Of a stretch of 64,000 nt of DNA, positions 58,301 through 64,000 are shown one piece after another. Positions within the stretch are counted from its first letter, which is position 1, and each line of letters opens with the position of its first letter. This DNA is from Marthasterias glacialis (Eukaryota; Echinodermata; Asteroidea; Forcipulatida; Asteriidae): contig OU452225.1 of assembly GCA_911728455.2 (NCBI GenBank), positions 1,971,501 through 2,035,500 of the forward strand, in the 5' to 3' direction. The translations under genes were made by a program, and so were the position numbers. The notes beneath the pieces are model-generated. The model made no database searches. It was not told the DNA's origin and was given only the letters and a program-made list of their open reading frames with translations.

Positions 58301-61300
58301 TTTTACCCCACCCCCTCTTACTCAGCTGGTATCTGCGCCGTGCAATTCGCGATTATTAATGTACCCAAAAAATTGATTTCCTGTTTTTTTATCGTCACCC
58401 ATTCTCATGCCTGAAAAAGTAGCCCACACCTTGAGTGGCATTTGGGTCTTGTGATGGGCGAATTGCATAATAAAAAAAATAATAATTTCCATCCAGCCTG
58501 ATAGAAATAGTTTCTCTCGGAATTGCAGAAATCATTTTTCTTTGAGAGTACCGCTGGCACAAAGAAACCTTGACTTGACAAAGCCAAGACAACAAAGATT
58601 CTCTTTATTGCACCGTGATTTTTGTTTTCTCTACCGAGAAAATGTCAAATTCATGCAGTGGAAATGCAAAATCTTGGATGTGAGCTACGGCATAGGATTA
58701 GTACTAAATCCGGAACCATAGCTTGATCCCTGGTTCACTCTAGAGTGAACGATTTCCCCTGTATCGCATCGCATTTTGCGATGCAAATTGGCCGATTTGC
58801 GATGTAATTTTAGAAAGTGCATCGCACATTTTGCGATACAATGTGCGATACATTTGTTGCAATATTTTTGATTGACAAAAAAAATCTTACAATGATTTCC
58901 GATACACTTTGGTTTAGCGATGTTTTGTACTTGCCTGTATAAATATTCACGTGCATGACGACAGTCGATTGTCAAATACATGGAGCACACACCACGCAGC
59001 AGAGGTCTCGTTCCCTACTTATGTGGGGGTTGAATGTGCATTTGCAGAACGATAAAATGGCACCATACCAAGATTAGACTCGTTTGTAAAGTACATAATG
59101 TGTATAGGGCGCACTTCTAAAATGGAGCGTTAATTGCATATTCTACAAAAGGCAAATGTGTAGCATTTCTAGTTTGATGAAAATAACATTTACATATGAA
59201 CATTTTTAAACCTTTTCTCTTCAAGAAAAAATGATTCAACACGAGTATAGAGGGTTTATTCTGGAATTATTTCCCGATATAGTTTAGAAGGGCGCCCTCT
59301 GTTGTCATACAACTTTTAAGTTTACGCATCGATAAATGGTTTAGTCCACTACGCGTAATCGAGCATCATGGCGGACGGTGCTACTGCTTCGCGGAAAATC
59401 ATATTCCGTGATTGAAAATACTTACTTCTCCGATATCAAAGAAGTAAAAATAAGGATTTTAGGATTCATAATAACATTATCTATCATTTAAAGCTTAAAC
59501 CAGTGACTAAGAGTGCATGTGGAATGAGTTGTCGGTAGGTTTTTTCGAGTTGTCGGTAGGGGTCGGCAGAGGTCGGCAATTAGTAGGACCCCGGAAAAGT
59601 GGCATGTCAAATTTTGTGTAAATAATAACGTAAGTATACATAAGTCTTGGATAATTTAAGTGAGTCACCCTTTACCTGGAAGTATTTTTTTAAAATAAAA
59701 TATGTACAATAAATGTACACAACACTAAGTTCAAAGCATTTGGAGCTGATATTTTGTGTGTTCTTTTATAATAGTCCAATCTTTCACACGATATTTGTAT
59801 TACATATGAGGATTATTATGTCGTTAAGGTACTCTAAACATAGCCTTGGCCTTAAATTAAGCCTGGAAACTACACACAAAAACCCTCTACCACAAATTTA
59901 CCTATTTTGCAATATTTAAGCATTTTCAAATTTGCTATGCAAAATATTTGGACTGCTATACAAAATTTTGAGATTGCTATGCAAAAAAAAAAATTGCATA
60001 GCAGTTTTGCTATCCAAATATTTGGGACGAAATCGGACCCTGCTCTGACTTGCCTCAATTTTGCCAAACTACAATGAATAAACAATGGTATAAGCCTCTT
60101 GTTGTCTCGTAATCCTCTTCTCTTCTTGGAACAAAAGGACAAAGGTTTGGAATCAGGATTACACAAAAACCACCACACAAAAGCAAAACAATTGTGAAAC
60201 ATTCAAGCCCATGTTTTCTCTTCGTGTGGATGAATCAGAGCGTTATACGGCATGTATACTTCATGCCTCCGTGAAGTATCAGGCCTGCGCGCGTTATGCA
60301 ACGTGTTTATTTTGCCGTGAACTAAATGGTGAGGTATGTCATCTTTCCTTCCATACAGGGAGTGGACAATCACAACAGCCTCCGCCAACTTGCAGCCAAG
60401 CTACCAAGCATGCAGGAAGCAGCCAAAGCTGGAACCAAACCTGATACCATTGATGAAGATGATGAACAGGTGCCAGGTAAGGGTCAACAAGAGCTGGCCC
60501 TGCTGGGGTCTTGAAATAATAGACCTTTATCATGGTGCAGCCATCTTGATTTTCTCCCATTCAAACCAATGTAACCAAACCGAGGCTGGAAGGGCAAATA
60601 GTCTGCTTCCTTTTTGTACAATGAATATTAGCATATATTACTGTTGTTGGATACAGGGAACATGACCAAGATGGTTGCAGCATGATAAAGGTCTATTATG
60701 ATAACAAGTAATGCTAATTGAAAAACATCTGAGTAAGCCATGTGCAAGTATAGATCTGAATAATGTCTGGTACAGTGACTTGCTCAGTTAGAGCATAAAG
60801 ATGAATTCCTTGGACTAGTTGCTTCGTTACATTGTTCAAGGCAGGTTTTTTATAGCAATCCCCAGATGGGCAAAGCCTGGTAACATTGTGCCATACACAT
60901 TCATTCGGGATTGTTTATGGAAATTGCACGGCCCAAATTAAATTGGTTACACGCAACCTTGGCTCACACAAGTGCGAAACCTGCGCACGCAAGTTTCACA
61001 CTTGAGCGAGGAGCTACTTTGTGCTCAACATGGGTAGAAACGTACACAGAATCGAGGAGAACTGTCAGATTATTTTGTTCTCAAGTTTTAAAAGTTTTTG
61101 GATTTTTTGTTACGTTAGGGTATTTGTGAATGGGAATAAAAGTGTGTTGAATCGGTTTTCATTAAGTTGTTTAAAAAACCCAGTTAGGCCTGGTTCTCGA
61201 TAATTTTACCTCAACTTCGTCTCAGTAAATTTGTTCGAGAACCAGGCCACACCGTGTCTAAACAATTACTTGAAGACCTCATCACCACATTTTTATTCCC

Positions 61301-61402
61301 TATTATAATTATTTTTGAATCTTAATTTCTCTTTTCTGTTTTTTTTTTTCTTTTTCAGAATTAGTTGAAGACTTTGATGCACCGTCAAAGGAAGAGTCTT
61401 AA
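55132..61402 (+). CDS. BTF3: BTF3/BTF3L4, beta subunit of the nascent polypeptide-associated complex (159 aa)
   Basis: Beta-NAC binds alpha-NAC and the ribosome exit site and shields nascent chains in the cytosol. Four exons give 159 codons plus stop, against 158 for human BTF3L4. The N-terminal ribosome-binding stretch [18 protein letters not shown] (residues 15-32) and the NAC-domain core ([40 protein letters not shown], about 58-106) are almost identical to the vertebrate proteins; the acidic tail [15 protein letters not shown] is also conserved. The lack of a long N-terminal extension makes it BTF3L4-like. It lies head to head with NASP, probably with a non-coding first exon near 52.8 kb. 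Confidence 0.97.
56365..56535 (-). repeat. Dispersed 'GGTGCCCTTTGCAAAG' repeat, copy in BTF3 intron
   Basis: CTTGGCCTTGGTGCCCTTTC, GAAGTGCCCTCTGCAAAATG and GCCCTCTCAAAGATGAAATT, nearly identical to 19795-19930 and, in part, 56655-56765. Confidence 0.7.
56545..56660 (-). mobile_element. tRNA-like SINE head, family B-related
   Basis: The minus strand reads GGCCATGGCCTGCTGGTTGA-GACAT, GGTCATGGGTTCGAGTCTC (box B) and a CTGAGGTGCTCAAGG body. Lies between two copies of another repeat. Confidence 0.55.
56914..57060 (+). CDS. BTF3: BTF3 exon 3 (NAC domain)
   Basis: 49 codons, phase 0, acceptor CATTGTGTGCAG, donor GTGAGT. Encodes [20 protein letters not shown] and [18 protein letters not shown], the beta-NAC barrel. 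Confidence 0.97.
57061..60358 (+). other. BTF3 intron 3 (3.3 kb), mostly unassigned
   Basis: GC-richer islands near 57460-57545 and 58105-58210 contrast with the AT-rich surroundings. A reversed copy of the about 600-bp dispersed repeat lies at 58405-58745. At 58755-58990 GCGATGCAAAT/ATTTGCGATGTA-type variants repeat. No recognisable protein or RNA gene was found; the 98-codon open stretch at 58063-58359 has no family features. Confidence 0.5.
58405..58745 (-). repeat. Dispersed repeat of about 600 bp, partial reversed copy
   Basis: TCTTTGAGAGTACCGCTGGC, AAAGAAACCTTGACTTGACA and TCTCTTTATTGCACCGTGAT match 11500-11600 in reverse complement. Confidence 0.7.
60359..60476 (+). CDS. BTF3: BTF3 exon 4
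   Basis: 39 codons [20 protein letters not shown] to [11 protein letters not shown] plus one base. Acceptor CCTTCCATACAG, donor GTAAGG. Corresponds to the BTF3L4 helix LTSLRKLAEQFP and the acidic linker. Confidence 0.95.
60518..60697. mobile_element. 180-bp MITE, TIR AATAGACCTTTATCATG
   Basis: The left AATAGACCTTTATCATGGTG-CAGCCATCTTG and right CAAGATGGTTGCAGCATGAT-AAAGGTCTATT pair over about 30 bp with one bulge. Related ends occur at 13488-13669, and one side is seen at 3970-4070. Located 42 bp into BTF3 intron 4. Confidence 0.85.
61359..61402 (+). CDS. BTF3: BTF3 exon 5 (C-terminus)
   Basis: Completes Glu146, then [13 protein letters not shown] and TAA. Acceptor is a long pyrimidine tract ending CTTTTTCAG. 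Human BTF3L4 ends LVENFDEASKNEAN. Confidence 0.95.
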
Positions 61403-64000
61403 ATCGCCAGTCAACAGGAGTTTTCGTTTACTATACCTCATTCATATGTATAAGCATACATCATTCTGATACTCTGATGGGTTTATTGTCTACATATCAC
61501 ATTGGGGGGTGGGGGTTTTCACTATACCTCTCTCTCTATTCTATAACCTTTATGCATGACGGACCATTTACACATATGCAGGGATATTAAAATTGTTTTG
61601 CTTTGGAGGCTATCGGCAAAAAATCTACACAATTTGAAAAGGTTGGGAGAAATAGTCAGCCAACAAAAATGTATGGACATAGTTATGAATGGGGTAACGT
61701 AAAACAAATATAATGCGGTTTTAGTCCGAATGGACGGGCATCATTTCTTCACCCCCTTGGTGTGGATTTAGATGACGAATCGATCTTGCAGGCGTTGCCG
61801 AGGAACGTTGTTATCATTTTCAAATGACATGGGGCAGTAAAGTGTCCTCCGTCCACCATGAAATCATGTTGTATTTGTGTAATATATCTGTAAGGAATAA
61901 TGGCCTGTGTACAGAAGGCATGAAGTGGGTGCACTAACTTTAAAAAAACAAAAGCACTCATGCGGAGGGAGTCATGGATTGAAGTTTATAAGAAAAATTA
62001 AACACACCGTTGTTTTCTATAGAGTGGAAACTCTAAATTTACTTTTGTTATTTACAGCTTTTATTATTTTATTAGTGGTAAATTTTGTAGGATTTTGGGT
62101 GAAATTATGGGCTTGTCCGAATGAGAGAAATTTGGATTCGGCTTTTGGCTGCAGTGGTTGTGTTGAAAGAAATACAGACGTGGTAATAATCCAGGCAGCC
62201 GAATCGCCTAGCCACCAGAGTTTATAAGCTTTCCACTAAGCGCGATTTCCTCGCTTACAAACCCTATGATACCATCATGGTATCATGATAAAGCATCCAC
62301 TCGGTAAGTGAGGATGATTGCGTTATGATAATACGTGACTGCCTCGCTACAGTAGCTATCATGATACACGACCGCTCGCTTATAAGCTACGGTGGTGTAA
62401 CCGTGGCCAAAGATTTTGCTGGAGACATCGCCCATTGTCTGATACAGATTTGGCGGAAATACTTGTATTTGAAAAGTCCAAGTCCATATTTTTGGAGATG
62501 CACTGATCGACCCAAGAAATTATATGAATTGTAACTGATCTTCCAAATTGTGAAAACTATCTTATCCACCGTATATCTTGAGGTATTTTCACCTCATGAG
62601 GGCAGCCCACTGGAGGGGATAGTAGAGCAACCCTAAATCTTTGATACTATTCTTGTCCTCGTTTTGGTCTGATTTTCGTTGATTCAGTACTGCACAACCA
62701 AACCGACCATATTCAGCACGGGGCTGGGCAACGTGGGTGTAGAAATATATTCCAAGCCAAAAGGTTTTGTTTATTTATACAGTATAATACTGTATGCTGA
62801 AGGGTTTCGACGACACTGTCTCTTTTAAAAATTCTAAGGGGTTTTTAGGGTTTATGTTTGGTCCTTCACTCACCTTGGACATGTGTGAGGAGCCTGTATG
62901 AAATCTCCTCGGTTTTTAGATTTTCATCCCAAATTGGATTTTGTTAAGGTTTAAAACTCTGATGATTTCCCTTTCAAAACACTTCCAATGATAAGAATTG
63001 GGTTATTGAAACAGCTTTGGAGTTGTGAGATAATGGATAGAAATGATGGTCTCATGATTTTGTGTTCTGACAAACTTTTAATATGAGTGCCTCACAAAAA
63101 ATTGAAAGGCATGGATTCTTCAAAATTTCTGGCCTCAAAATTCAAGCTCTGTCGTTAACTCATTTTAGGATCAATATGGGAGCGTCTCGAAAGTCAGAGT
63201 GGTAGGAACGTTCTAATTGGATAGGTTAAGTATTCCAGTGAGAGTACATGGACCGGTTCGATATAAAACTGCTGCTGCATTTCATTGAAACGTTCAAAAT
63301 GCTAACGCGCATATTCCCTTGTGTGGGTTTGTTCCCGAAGTTCAGCACAATGTCATGGTCCACCAGAACATTTTAACGGTTCACTGGATTGCGGGCACAT
63401 GCCTTCGGAGACGTTCTTTCCCACCTAGAACGCCCCCGACTTTTGAGATGCCCCCCTTAATCCAAGGCACTCAAAAAATTTCGTAATATACAATATTTAT
63501 TGAACCTATCCTTTTTTTTTTTCAGTTTTTGAGCGAAGGGGAACTCTTCTCTAAATAATTGCAAAACTCCTACGAAGATTGTAAAGGTCATTTATGTTTC
63601 CCCAGAAACTCTTTGATAGACTGAGCTCGATTTCACAAAGCACTGAGATTCATCTTACAATGAGTCGTCAATATTGCCATAGTGATTTGTATTGTCACAT
63701 CACACTTTGCTCGGCAAGTTGGATTGATTTATATTTTAAGATCTATGTTGGCTCTTTGTGAAATCGAGCCTGGGTATCTTCCAGCTTTATCGACTGCTTT
63801 TAAATCTTGAATGTAATTAATATAAGTACTTTAAGTGTAATATTGTCAAAAAGAAATGGATAAGAATGGAACTTCGTAGTTTCAGTGACCAAACGCCTTA
63901 ATTTGAAGTTTAATTTCTCAAGTTAAAAGATGCAGGGGAAAGATCAGACATATTTTCAGCCTTTACCAGTTGGATCCATATCTTGAGGACAACAAAGTCT
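61403..64000 (+). other. BTF3 3' UTR and downstream DNA
   Basis: No canonical AATAAA was noticed on the plus strand; the variant ATTAAA at 61586-61591 could serve. A palindrome GATACCATCATGGTATC lies at about 62269-62285. A MITE-like repeat is at 63625-63770. No further coding exon was recognised. Confidence 0.45.
63625..63770. mobile_element. Palindromic MITE-like repeat, copy 3 (best ends)
   Basis: Ends CTCGATTTCACAAAGCAC / CTCTTTGTGAAATCGAG; the interior TCAATATTGCCATAGTGATT..TTGTATTGTCACATCACACT is shared with 12488-12625 and 26280-26415. Confidence 0.8.

Noticed and set aside
58063-58359. 98-codon open frame in BTF3 intron 3
   Set aside because: No family motifs, no splice context, and GC-rich repeats at its start; treated as chance.
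61907-62227. 106-codon frame with a hydrophobic segment downstream of BTF3
   Set aside because: No similarity recognised, starts in the probable BTF3 3' UTR, and overlaps a repeat; not supported as a gene.

Overview
The window is eukaryotic (metazoan) nuclear DNA: AT-rich, with short exons bounded by GT-AG introns and many transposon-derived repeats. Four complete protein-coding genes can be assembled exon by exon, every splice phase closing correctly: MUTYH (minus, 13 coding exons, 543 aa), TOE1 (plus, 5 exons, 518 aa), NASP (minus, 15 exons, 581 aa) and a BTF3/BTF3L4-type beta-NAC gene (plus, 4 coding exons, 159 aa). Protein similarity and the tRNA-SINE/MITE landscape suggest a marine invertebrate deuterostome, most likely an echinoderm (sea star or relative). 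That placement is inferred from general familiarity and is not proven.

Layout: 1-1288 lies downstream of MUTYH and holds a large inverted repeat. MUTYH fills 1289-22493. A 465-bp divergent promoter region (22494-22958) separates its start codon from that of TOE1 (22959-30174). The 3' regions of TOE1 and NASP converge at about 30175-34627. NASP occupies 34628-52329. A second divergent promoter region (about 52330-52833, with a CRE palindrome and a YY1-type motif) lies between NASP and a probable untranslated first exon of BTF3, whose coding exons run 55132-61402. The last 2.6 kb is BTF3 3' UTR or intergenic DNA.

Functional themes: MUTYH removes adenine opposite 8-oxoguanine and carries a C-terminal PCNA-binding motif. 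TOE1 is a DEDD-family 3' exonuclease with a CCCH zinc finger. NASP is a TPR histone H1/H3-H4 chaperone. BTF3 is the beta subunit of the nascent polypeptide-associated complex. From known human gene positions, all four human counterparts (MUTYH, TOE1, NASP, BTF3L4) map to chromosome 1p34-p32, and MUTYH and TOE1 are also head to head there, so the window looks like a piece of an old bilaterian linkage block.

The introns hold most of the unusual structure: three long, nearly perfect palindromes (arms of 39, 60 and 80 bp), a 1.36-kb transposon in TOE1 intron 1 with an internal promoter-like first exon, a nested MITE-in-SINE with a visible target duplication, a tandem duplication of the MUTYH iron-sulfur exon, an 86/140-bp tandem array, and MITEs that touch MUTYH splice donors. 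No prokaryotic features, CRISPR arrays or functional RNA genes were found.
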